In this document: positions 1 through 10,899 of the stretch, piece after piece
Position numbering within the stretch: position 1 is the first letter of the stretch
Layout: every line of letters begins with the position of its first letter
From: Boswellia sacra
Lineage: Eukaryota > Streptophyta > Magnoliopsida > Sapindales > Burseraceae
DNA: 64,000 bases
Direction of reading: 5' to 3'
Assembly: GCA_013180625.2 (NCBI GenBank)
Contig: SNVD02015884.1
Span: 496,001 to 560,000 of the forward strand
Notes under the pieces: model-generated
Seen by the model: only the letters and a program-made list of their open reading frames with translations
Told to the model about the DNA's origin: nothing
Database searches by the model: none
Made by a program: the position numbers and the translations under genes

Positions 1-2337
1 AGCTCTTCAGCTCCTGAAACGCACCTAGAAACTATCCATATTTCTTTTTAATAATCCATCATCCATGGCAGAGTTCTCTTTTTTCTCTGTACAAAGCGAC
101 ATTCTACCTCATATACTAAAAACAGGGGGTTAAGGGAAACGGTGAAAAGGTTGAGGGGTTTAATCGTCTCTTCTAAACCTGTTGCTAGGCTAATAAAAAC
201 ATACAAGTATGTAATTCACAAATTGCACTTTTTTGATTCAACAGTTAAAAATAATTAAAAATTTTTACTCAAATTGTGAAAGATTTTTATCGTAATACTT
301 ATTTTTTAAAAACTTTACATTTCTTAATTAACTATTATACAGCCCTAGGACTGTAGAGTTGTAGAATTCTTAAAAGAACTATAATCAGCTGGTTATGAAC
401 TTATAACATGTTTATATTTTATCAAATTTCAAAATAACCCTCCAACTTAACAATTTCTCACATTTCTGAAAAAGGAATTTTATCTTAATAAAGTTAAAAC
501 GCAGCTCAAATTAGCAGGTAACATGGACATAGTAACTGAGGCCTGAGGGAGGGCAGGCAAAGGGCATAGCCCATAGGTGATGATCGAGCAGGTAGGGGCT
601 CGAGAAAGAGAGAGAAAAGATTGCTGTGTTGCGCTGCTGTGTAACTTGTGTTTGGTCAATTGATTTTGTAATGTATCTCAATGGAGTTGGCGTATAACCA
701 TAGCTAAAATAATAGAAAAAGAAGGAAAGTGGTAAATATAGAGGAGAGATTTTTTAGAAGAGACACATGGGCAGACTTGTGAGTAAAAAGAGGAGTCAAA
801 CGTACCGTCACTCAGTAAAATGATGGTGACCAGACCACTCCTGCCAGAGACCAGTGATAACAAGAGAGAGAGGAGTGTGATTTGTCTTGTCTTTGGTGGT
901 ATTGTTGATTCTTACCTGCTTCACTCTCTCTTAACATTTCATGATAGCTCTATAATTATGCAGCTTATTACGTTTTGGATTAGTTAATGTGATTACTGAG
1001 TAAGGTCAAGAAAATGTCTCAGCTCTCCCTGTCTTTCTTGTATGGATAGATAAATATCTATCCCTGTACAATACAAAGTTTGTACTTTGATTCCCCGTTG
1101 GAGAAACGTATATGCACTTGCTGGTATACTTTCTCTACAATGCAACTTATTTAAGGGTGACAATTTTTATTCACGTGTGTAACTGATAAAATTTTTGCTA
1201 ACAATAATGTGATATATTTAATTATTTATATCAAGATTTAAAATATGAAAACAACCCGTTTATTAAATTTATAGCTCATTTATTAAATATGTTGTAACCC
1301 ACTTAATTATTTAATATATATATATATGTTTAATCAACCATATTTTATATATTTATATTATTTAAAATTAATCATTAATATGAATAATTATTGATATAAA
1401 AAAATTAACTATAATATTTAAAATTTGCTATTAAATAGATTAAGTTGTTTCTTAATAATTTGTATTCGATATAAATTACTTAATTATTTGTGTCATTAAA
1501 CGAATTGATATATTAAATACTCCAAACATAGATGTGACACATACACTATTCGTGTTGAGTATCTTAACATTAACACGACTCAATTAATAATCATGTCAAC
1601 ACTAACCTACTAATTTCATATCGTGTCAAAAATTATCATCCTGAAACGCACTTCATAATACGTTAAAATATTGTTAAAATATTGGATCAAAGTTTGTAAA
1701 TTTAATAATTTCTTAATATAGTATGGAATCAAAATAATCACATGGTGCAATCATGTATAAAATCTATTGAAACCCAATACACAGCTAGAAACTTATTAAA
1801 TTGTTAGTCAAATAATTTGCACAGCCTCTATGACCCCATTCTGAGGTGGAATATTGCCATTTTGACAAGGGTATTTCTAGACATTGAAAGGATTTTTGGT
1901 TTGTTGCTTTGGAAATGCGATTGCATTGCATGGAAGTGAAGATTCTTGTTTAGATCATCAAGTGACTCAGTTTGATACCATTTGAGTGCCTGACCACTCC
2001 ACCTCCATGCACATCATAAACAAGACTTTAAATGGTAGGCACATACTTTAGAATTCACATTTGCTTTGAAATAACTTCTCTGAGCACATTTTACTCTCTT
2101 TTTCTGGTTTTGCTGTCTTGTACTTCGTTCCTTACAGGATTCAATGAAAAGGAAAAATTTAATGCCTTGCATAAGATAAATGTGACGACAGAGAACTGAC
2201 TCCCCTTTAAATTTTAGTCTTGTTGGAGTGGTCATGGAACCAACCTCCCTAACAACTTCATCATTGTTATTGTTATTAAAAAAAAAAAAAAAAACCCAGA
2301 GAAATTGTCTGCTCTGCCTCCGTCTCTTGATGCATAG

Positions 2338-2366
2338 ATTTGTATTTGTATTTGTATTTGTATTTC
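2338..2366. repeat. TTTGTA hexanucleotide microsatellite
   Basis: About four and a half head-to-tail copies of TTTGTA are visible. It lies 45 bases after an A-rich run at 2278-2294. This is ordinary simple-sequence DNA with no evident function. Confidence 0.85.
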
Positions 2367-2539
2367 CTGAGGCATTATTTCTCGTCCGTTTTTAATTCTC
2401 AACTCAATGGGATTTTGTTCTTTAAAAGGGTCCTTGTGAAAAAAGGATTAACTCTTTCTTTATAAGACACAAATAATCCACTATATAAATAAATAGAAAA
2501 TTTTGAAAAAAATTCTTAAATAAAGAGGTTTTTTTGATA

Positions 2540-2720
2540 AATGATCATATCTTTAAAAATTTATATATTATGACCGTATTTGACATCCAATACTGTCCGA
2601 CGAGTATATCAAATAGTGTCTAACATATGTTCAACACTAAAGAGAGAATATTGACATTCAAATTTTTTGAAATAATATCATTTTTATAACCTACACTTAA
2701 ATTTATTCTTTGAATTTTTT
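2540..2720 (+). repeat. Dispersed repeat, copy 1
   Basis: This segment shares a diagnostic run of phrases with segments near 46660-46760, 50255-50475, 55965-56180 and 61365-61580: a TTTATATATTATGACC-like start, several degenerate TCCGA/TTCGAC motifs, then ATCATTTTTGTAACCCACAC-like sequence and an AT-rich end. All copies lie in the same orientation. No coding capacity and no clear terminal inverted repeats are seen, so the element class is unknown; a decayed MITE or a transposon fragment is possible. Confidence 0.5.
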
Positions 2721-4259
2721 CAAATAAATATCAAATAAATCTCAGTCCTCTTGAACCCACACAAGGATAACATGCTCCCAATAGATAAGGTTGTGCTGAA
2801 GTACAATATTAGTGTTTCTCATATACCGGACAAATAAAGATAAATCTGAGCATTTAGTTACAAGCTGCAAATGCATCTCAGCATGTACTGTTAATTGACT
2901 GGAAGATAAAAGAATGCACAAGGCAAGAGCAAGCTAAAAGAGCTAGAATGGCACCCGAAGCTATGAGAGAGGGCCTCTCACCTCACAGTTTGAGTTTGTA
3001 CAGCTTGAGCAGAGCCTGCAGCAAATCTTAACTAAACCATTTGAGTCAAAACTCGGTTAAACCAACACCACTTCAAAACAAACTCAATCTTTGACTCCTC
3101 TTCGTCAAACTGTCAAAGCAAGTACTGTTCCCCTTAGTAGCTTCAAACAATGAAAGATTATAATAAATTAAATTAAACTTCTACCTACTATTCTTTTGGT
3201 CCTTTCTATTATCATGGGAAAAGAGAAAAGAAATGGCTAGCCCTCTCTCTTCAGTTTGATTCTAACAAGAACAACTAATGATATTATTTAATGAGTTTAT
3301 TTAGCAAAGCTTAGTTGGGTTTGTTTGTATCAACAATAAGGTACTAAGAATTCTTATTCTCTAATCAATGTATCATCAAGCGCATAAACATATCACCTAA
3401 ATTTTGTCTTTGAGGTCTTCAAGAAGGTTTACAATGGTAAATACTATTTTTGTTCTCGTTTTACTAACTTTTTGTTTATTATTTCATTCTACATTCACTG
3501 AGTTGAGCCCTTTTATTCTTTGGGCACAAGAGTGGTGTCTCCATGGGGAATTGAGCCATTCAGCCATTGTCTAGGTTAAAAAAGTTGCAAGCAATAAACA
3601 AATAATAAAAATAATAGTATAAAAGAACAAAATGACCATTGCATAGCTTGATAAGGGGCATCGTGGGATTGTGAGAATATGCACTCACAGACCACAGTAG
3701 TCTAGTCTCTGATAACACAGAGAAAAAGGCACCTCGTAAATCCCCACTTCTTGTCCTTCCCATTTTTAACTAATATAAACTTTGAAAACGTTATGAAAAG
3801 ATTAGGCTAATAGCACAAAGAATGTTCATGATATGGATCATTACATTTTTATAATATGAAAGGAAACAACTAGACAGTCTGTTCATATGTTCAATTAACA
3901 AACGACAAGGCTTTATTTACAATAAATTGCATATTGTAATAATGTTCGTTTTCAGGGGCAGCAGAAGTCACCTCATTTATTTCATATATAATAGATAGAT
4001 AGAGGGGTGAGCGCTGCTGTGGTGTAGTGACAAAACAAGTCATTTTGTTTTAAGATATATGAATGAATGACTAGTCATCTGACCTGATTTTTGCAGAAAT
4101 CAACTTTTTAGCTTGACAGTTTAGTAGCCTACTTCATTGATGGCCATGTTATGAAGCATAAATCCGGGAGTTCTCTCTATCACTCCTTTGAAAGTTCTTA
4201 GCCAACACCCTAGTTTGAGAACTCAAAAGAAATTACTTAAAAGTGAAAATCTTCGCTAC

Positions 4260-4410
4260 AGCGGATATACCACGTGGCTGAGTTGATATAGTGCATCCCC
4301 CCGATGAAAAGTTAGAAAAGTAGAGTAAACAATAGATTTTACAATCTTTGTCTCCCACTTTTTTAGTTTTCTATTGAGCGGATGCACTACATCAGTCCAA
4401 CCACGTGATG
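4260..4410. mobile_element. MITE-like foldback element with G-boxes in both arms
   Basis: The left arm (about 4269-4325) and the right arm (about 4355-4409) are imperfect inverted repeats: CCACGTGGCTGAGTTGATAT at the left pairs with the complement of the sequence ending in CCAACCACGTGATG at the right, and AGTTAGAAAAGTAG pairs with CACTTTTTTAGTT. Both arms carry a CACGTG core. Size (about 150 bp) and shape fit a foldback MITE. No target duplication is obvious, so the ends are approximate. Confidence 0.5.
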
Positions 4411-5429
4411 CATTCATTGCAATTGCAAGAAAGTCTTTCTCATTACTTAGAACTTAGGCTGCAGTACAGTAAAAGTGCCAGTCAAGGTGGAGAATTTGCA
4501 TCAATCAATTGTAGAGTTTTGATGCCTTGATAGGCTTCAATAGACAACGAGCATTTCCATTTGGATTCATATTCAAGTTAGATTACTTGGACTTGGCTTC
4601 AAGTTTACCAGTCCAACTTTGATAGTTTCCATTTCTTACCTTTGTACTTTTGACTCCTGGAAAACATCACCCTTGATTCCTCACAAGAAAAATTAACAGA
4701 AAATATCTAATGTAGAATTCCATTGACATGATGGAACTGGGAAAGCTTGAACACAATTTCTACTGTAATGAATCTAAGCACGATGGAAATAGCTAGGTAG
4801 TTGTAAATTTGTGTATTGTGTAGGCATGACCCTCTATGAGGTAATGAAGATCAGTCTTCTAGCATGAGACCAAACAATAACATATTTCCAAATAATTAAA
4901 AAATTGATCAAGTAATTAACCGCTGATCAGGGCTCTTATAGGAGGATGATGATAATCTTTCCCAACTTTGTACAATACCCTCCACCACATCTGCTCATGT
5001 GATGCCGCTCAATGTTAACCATACAAGCTGGAACCATATTTCTTCACGTTAGCATCAGTCAGTAATCTTTATGACAGTAAACAAACCCATAAGAGAGAAA
5101 ACTTATTTGCTAAGTAATACACTTTACATCTGAAAGTGGAAGATGCCAAAAGGAGGGGCAAAAAAAAAAAAAAACTAATGAAGCATGGTAGGCAACCGTT
5201 CAATAGAGTAACTATAATACTTGTCAATTTATACTCCTCTTCTCCTCCACTTCTTTTAAAAGGTCCTTTTTTTAGCACAGAAGCTAAAATGCAAGTATCA
5301 GTCCTCAGGTAAAAGTTACAGCGGTATATTAAAGAATTGAAGGCTTGCTCCTTTTATCCAATCAGGAAGCTACCTGGTATTCACACAAGAGAATGATACA
5401 GCATATGGCAACATGAGATTACAAATCCA

Positions 5430-8400
5430 TCAGGTACTGCCAGCTTCAGTTGGCGGAGTGCAAGGAGCCAATGTGTTAGAGCGCAGGTTGATTCCACCTC
5501 CTCTCACTGATATATTTGGGGACTTCACAGAGCTGGCCCTACTCACATGATTCGAGTCAAGAAACACAACTATTACAGTGATGTCATCGTGGAAATGGCG
5601 GCGGACACCACGGTCAATCTTCTTCAGGTCAGAATACCTCATTTCTCTCTTCTTTGCTGCTTCTTGCAGAGCAACTTTCACCAGCCTCCTAGCACTTCCC
5701 TGCATGAAGGTTCACACAAAAGTGAATTTTCATCTCATTTTTTACTTTCCTGATTTGAAATTACAAAATTTTCTGATAGAAATCTGATTGCAAGTAGAAT
5801 ACACAAAAGTATATATCCTGAATTTCTTCAGCATGTACCAAAATCAGATGGGGCAACAGTAAACTTATAATATGTAACCAGAAGATTCTCAAAACTGTAG
5901 CAGAAAATTGATTTCTCTCAGGCGGCTCAGCAATCAACAAAAAAGTACATCCATAGAAGGGCTATTTTATAAGTTTCAAGTATTCTTGGACCACTGACAA
6001 TTTCAGAGATACGCCGGACAGCTTTTTTTAATTATGAATTTAACAAACACATTAAAATAAGATCAACAAGCATGCTTGAAATGCTCAATGAAAATGAAAA
6101 ACATTTCAAAGTACATTGCACCAAAAGGAACTTCAAATTCTTCACGCAATATTGCCATATGGTTCTTGTAATTGTGCCAGTTCCATAGATGCATTTGAAC
6201 ATTTAAACACTCCAGAAAACAAATTGGAAAGCTTTTATTAAAACATGCAAGCAATCATTTACATAACATAGTGTGATGTAATAGTAAACCAATTAAAGCC
6301 ACCACCAACCTAAAGTTGCCAATCACCTCACAAAAGATGATTGAAAAGGTTTAAGCAAAAATGTTGTGACACCATGAGGGCCATCCAAATCATTGGCCAA
6401 AATTAAATGTTTCTCCCTTTGTTCTTTTTCTCTGTGCCTTCAAAAGTTATTATCAACACAAAATACATGATGAAAAAAGTTGCAATAAGAGAAGACGGAA
6501 ACCAAATACTCTAAATACAAACAAAAACACTTTAATAATATATGCCAGCTCCAAATAGTTAGGATCACGAAAAGATCATCATCAAGCTGATGGCTCTTCT
6601 AGCAATAATATAGAAATCAAAATAGAACTGGTGCTTCATTGATCTAAAGACAACTAAACATAAATTTCAACAACAATTTGAACTCTAAGATCAAGTAACA
6701 TGAACAAATGGGGACAAGACTTTCTAAGCTAACAAATTTTATAAGGGAAAAACAAAATTCTGTAATGAAATATAATAATTATTGTGAAAATGTGTATCTT
6801 ACACTGCGTGGATGATTTTGAACTATATCAACTGCTTCCTGATTGCTTAAATGCTCCCAGAGCCCATCAGATGCAAATATTATAAACTTATCATGAGGTT
6901 GCAGCTGGTGCACAGAAATTGCTGGGTCTGCACTCAATATTGGCCTTTTCAAAGGTTCACGAAGGCGGAACTTGGCATACAAAGGCTCTCTGTTGAACTC
7001 CGCCTTTTTCAAATATACATCACCAATAGATCTGGAAACCTGAAAGGAATGAGATTCTGACTCAGAAAAAAAGCCACAGTGAAGATGTATCAGGAGAAAG
7101 CATGCGAAAAAATAACTAGCATAAACCAATTGTGACAGAGAAATCTGCGAAAAAATAACTAGCATAAACCAATTGTGACAGAGAAATCTGTCAAATCTGT
7201 TTGACATCATGACATTAAATCCTGTGTGCCATTTGTTTAGAAATCCTCAAGTTATTGGAACATCCCGATCAATATTTAGTATCTATAGCAGCTTTTTCCC
7301 GAGTATAGAAAGTAAATATTATTTTCATGGTTCAACATAATCACCTCAGTAGAGTCAAGCAGGATTATACTGATAAGTTCAAAGTGTGGGATTAGTTATC
7401 ATTCTTAACATGATAGGCATTGTTAACTCTTCCCAAATCTTAAATGTCTTGTCTCATTGCTGTCTCACATGAGGGACCCCATTTAGGTTAAGGTGCAACG
7501 CTGTCTAAATCATCCTCTCATTGCACTTACATGGAAACTGGAAGTAGTATATTGGCCAACCCTAGGACCCATCAATCCTGACCAAATCAACTCTTGTGGT
7601 GTAATTTGTTTAAAAAGTGGGAATATTTTTGAGGATGTAGAAAATCAACCCTGGTAAAGAGCACAAGCAACTCACACACTGAACCTCTTTTCCAGATGTG
7701 TTGTGCAACGAGTCCTCATATGCAGGGACTAGAAATAGAAGACCGTGAAATTCCTCACTACAGACTGACCTCTGACACTAACTGGTAATAAGTAATGAAG
7801 AATCAGATATACTAAGAGTGCCTCACTTGAAGCCTATCTCTCTTATCAGTTTATGACAACTGACACTTTCATAACATAACAGAAGCTCATATAACAGAAA
7901 AAAACCATAGCTTGCAACTTTAGCCCTTTGCATGTCATCCTTGTACAAACTTTTCCCATCACCTTATTGATTCTTCAGCACTCTTCCACCTACTAAATTT
8001 CGACCTCACTTCATCCAATAGAAGACTAAAATTTTTACATTCTTGAAAGGCTGATATAACTCCTCCATTCCTGTTCTTTGCTATCAACATGGCTCTGCAT
8101 AAGCTATGAAAATTTAAGACTCTTAAGTCACTCCAATTCCTAATAATCTTTTAGACATATAGGTGAATAAGCTACCAGTACAAGGAAGTTTCCTATTCCC
8201 GTAATTTTAATTGATGATTTTTAACTCTTAATGACAGTACTGCTCAAGTATCATGAAGTCTACAAGATTACAATAGTACAGAGACTGAGAAGTATGACAC
8301 TGCTACCCTAGCTTTAAGAAAGACTATCATCTATGACGATTTTCTGAACACAGAATAAATTACCTGTATAAGGCCCTTCACACGCCATACATTATGCTTT

Positions 8401-9556
8401 AAAACTACAATGTGCGAGTCATCAGGGTGCAAAGATTTCAACTCCTGTCTCACTGACTCTATACATGCATTGTGCTCTGCTGAGAGCTGAATGGCCAGAA
8501 CCTCTCCAGTTGCCTTCACAACTCTCCCCAAAACAGCACGTGAATCACCAAGGTTGGCTATATAAAGAGTGCCATTACAGATAACACCAACCAGACAGCA
8601 TGACCCAACTGCTGCAATTTGCGGTTTCACAAGCCACTGTGAAGCAACAATAGACATAAAACCTTCTTCTGTTGCTTGATATGCCTTCCGTATGACATCC
8701 ACTGACATTGACTGTTGCTCTGAAGTAAACCCTGAACACAAGCGATCAAGACATAACAAAGTTCAGAAACTAGGAATAGCTTTCCAATTCCAAAAGGCCA
8801 CCACAGAAAAAACATACAATATCCACATATCTGAAGTCACATGTAATTGTTAAAATGTCTAAATAAAGTTCAGGATCCTATTGCCCATTCGGTCTTGGGA
8901 GAGGCTTTGAACTTCTGCATCTTGCACATTCCTATATATATATTTTGGCATAGCATACATAGAAAGGGAGAAACAGAGAGAGGGAGGGAGAGATGGAGAG
9001 AGAGAAATATATTCATGATGTTAGAATTTCTTTTTTCTTCTCAACTAAAGTCGACAATCTTCAATCCCCTCGACCAAAAGAGCATTACATGAATCTGATT
9101 CTTCCATTTAATTCTACATAGAACCATATACTTCATTAGATATAATTTCTTCAACTCTCTAAGCCACTGATTTAAAGACAAAACAAGCCATGGAACCATA
9201 AATGAATAAAGAGAAATTTGCAGCTTAAGCCACTTACTCTTGAGATGTTGAAAGAGGTGATCAGTGATATAGCGTGATGTCTCAGGTCCTCCATGACCAT
9301 CATAAATACCAACAAAGGTACCATATGGTCCTGTCTCATGAGAGCTCAAACTGCCAGACTCAAGCTGGCTTTGATCCTCCAGTAAATTATTGGCCTGCAC
9401 TACAGCCATTGAGAACTCACCATTCAAGTGGTGTCCAGAATCTTTGTACCATAACAGCCCATCTTGGCGACCCCCGGAATCCGAATTCGAGTGAACATAT
9501 CGATCAGACCTCGGCCGAAAGCAGGCCCTCAAAAAGTTCATCAACCCCGCTAACAT
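5430..9556 (-). CDS. Protein phosphatase 2C (plant clade D-like), 397 aa
   Basis: A Mg/Mn-dependent serine/threonine phosphatase. Four coding exons with GT-AG junctions: 9556-9238, 8731-8364, 7039-6803 and 5699-5430; the phases agree and give 1194 nt. Metal-binding PP2C motifs are present: DGHGG at residues 86-90, GDSRA at 168-172, SDGLW at 286-290 and DD at 346-347 before IT. The N-terminal part includes QDGLLWYKD and [12 protein letters not shown], and the protein contains [14 protein letters not shown], all typical of the Arabidopsis group around At3g51370/At4g38520 (family knowledge). That group includes enzymes acting on plasma-membrane H+-ATPase during auxin/SAUR growth control, so a similar role is an inference. 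Length is normal and no motif is missing. The start was chosen because homology begins there; upstream ATGs lie in the probable leader. A 5'UTR intron is likely, with a donor GTAAGC at about 10313. Confidence 0.93.
7105..7190. repeat. 43-bp perfect tandem duplication in PP2C intron 2-3
   Basis: Two identical 43-base units, 7105-7147 and 7148-7190, lie directly next to each other, 66 bases upstream (in gene orientation) of coding exon 3. They carry no splice-site change that I can see. This is a recent slippage or unequal-exchange event. Confidence 0.9.
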
Positions 9557-9595
9557 CCCTCATCTCATCCGGAAAACCCTCCGAATTCTCCACAT
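9504..9595 (-). promoter_or_regulatory. Upstream ORFs abutting and overlapping the PP2C start
   Basis: In the probable leader just before the PP2C ATG (9556), an ATG at 9595-9593 opens an 11-codon frame, MWRIRRVFRMR, that ends in TGA at 9562-9560, three bases before the main ATG and in the same frame. A second ATG at 9563-9561 opens a 19-codon frame, [19 protein letters not shown], that runs over the main start and stops at 9504. If this stretch is in the mRNA, scanning ribosomes must pass or re-initiate past both. The leader structure itself is inferred. Confidence 0.5.
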
Positions 9596-9689
9596 CTAAG
9601 AACCACTTAAAATAGCACCAACGTGATAACCCCAGCTGTAACCTATATGCTCCTTCACTTCTCGATGTCTCAACACAAAAATAACACTC

Positions 9690-10520
9690 TACAGCATCAA
9701 CAACATCACACAAAACACAACAAAATTAGTACTTCCACAGTATAATTCAAGACAGCTGTGACTCAAAAGAACCAACTCTTAATTGTACCTTCCTCTACTT
9801 CTCAGCAAAGCCATAACACGCACTTACACTGACTCATACAGTAAATTGAGCACCATAAATACATACCACAGCAACAACATCAATAAACACAATACACACA
9901 AAGCAACAATGGCAACAACTAGAAATTAACAGATCAAAGAAATGATGTCAAGAAATATCCTCTTTTAGTTTGTTTCGCTAATGAATTCAAAAGAGAGGGA
10001 ACAGAGCCTATAATATGAAAACATTTGAACGTTTGTCTCAAAAAATAAGAATCAACGAGTCCAAAACAGCGGCTAAAAATGAAAAAAAAATCAACAAATA
10101 ACAATAAAAGTAGCAACTTTTGGAAGAAAAATAAAAGGGTCAAAGCCCCATCTTTACTGTCACAAACAATCAAACTATCAAGATTATCCAGAAGGGTGAG
10201 CCCACTAGTTCACATTGAACAAGTAAACAACAAACAAGTTCAAACATCCACGTAAACTGATTAATCACATAAATTCAACTCTTTGAACAAACAAAATAAA
10301 AAATAGAGCTTACCAAGTAAAAAATTTGACTAGTTTTTCAGAGTTGATGAGCAGAGAAGGATCTGAAAGGAAACCTTCATGTGGGTATGATCAAAAGCAT
10401 TAGATCTGTGGATCAACAAGGTCAAGAGAAAGAGAAACTCAAGTGGGGTTTTGGTATGTTGGTGGATTCTCTTCTCCCAAGTGAAGAACACAAAAGAGAA
10501 GCTGATAAAAAAAACTAGTC
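9690..10520 (-). promoter_or_regulatory. Probable PP2C 5' leader, leader intron and promoter
   Basis: No coding sequence is seen between the PP2C start and 10.5 kb. On the minus strand a strong donor, TACTTG/GTAAGCTC, occurs at about 10313, and an acceptor-like TGATGCTGTAG occurs near 9690, so a non-coding first exon upstream of about 10314 and a leader intron of about 0.6 kb are plausible. The transcription start is not resolved from sequence alone. Confidence 0.4.
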
Positions 10521-10671
10521 TTTTTATGTGAGAAGAAAAAAATGAGCTGAAACTACTATAAAACTCTTAGCTTTCTATGTATATGCTGAGCAGACAATAG
10601 CCATAAAGGCCCAACAATGGAGAGGTAGAAGCCAGCAAAGCAAAGGTCCAGTTTTGGGCTCCACAGTGGTG

Positions 10672-10674
<3 letters not shown>

Positions 10675-10711
<37 letters not shown>
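10675..10711. repeat. (GA)n microsatellite upstream of PP2C
   Basis: An uninterrupted GA run of about 18 units, read as CT on the PP2C sense strand. Long CT/GA tracts just upstream of or within leaders are common in plant promoters and bind BPC/GAGA-type factors (established for the motif class; not shown here). It lies about 0.2 kb upstream of the inferred first exon. Confidence 0.85.
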
Positions 10712-10714
<3 letters not shown>

Positions 10715-10899
10715 CAATGAATTGGAGTTATTTTGGACAATGATATTCTGTAAACAGTAACACCGTGGCATGGGGGTGTTGCATGAAATAAGGTTCATGT
10801 GACCACACGTGGACCAATTACTGCTTGACATTAAAGCACTCAGAACTCAACTCACAGTTCTTTGTTTTGTCCGAATAAATAATCAATTTATCCACTTCA

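Larger units (their letters stand above)
1..5290. other. Gene-free AT-rich intergenic region
   Basis: I see no coding region here. Open frames are short (under 75 codons), lack homology I recognise and do not join through plausible splice sites. The stretch holds a poly-A run near 2278-2294, a short TTTGTA-type hexanucleotide repeat near 2338-2366, one copy of a dispersed repeat (2540-2720) and a foldback element (4260-4410). The final part, 5290-5430, is the probable 3' untranslated region of the PP2C gene that ends at 5430. Confidence 0.6.

Noticed and set aside
9504..9713. 69-codon minus-strand frame before PP2C as a separate gene
   Set aside because: It lies in the inferred leader and leader-intron region and overlaps the PP2C start; at best its 3' part is an overlapping uORF.
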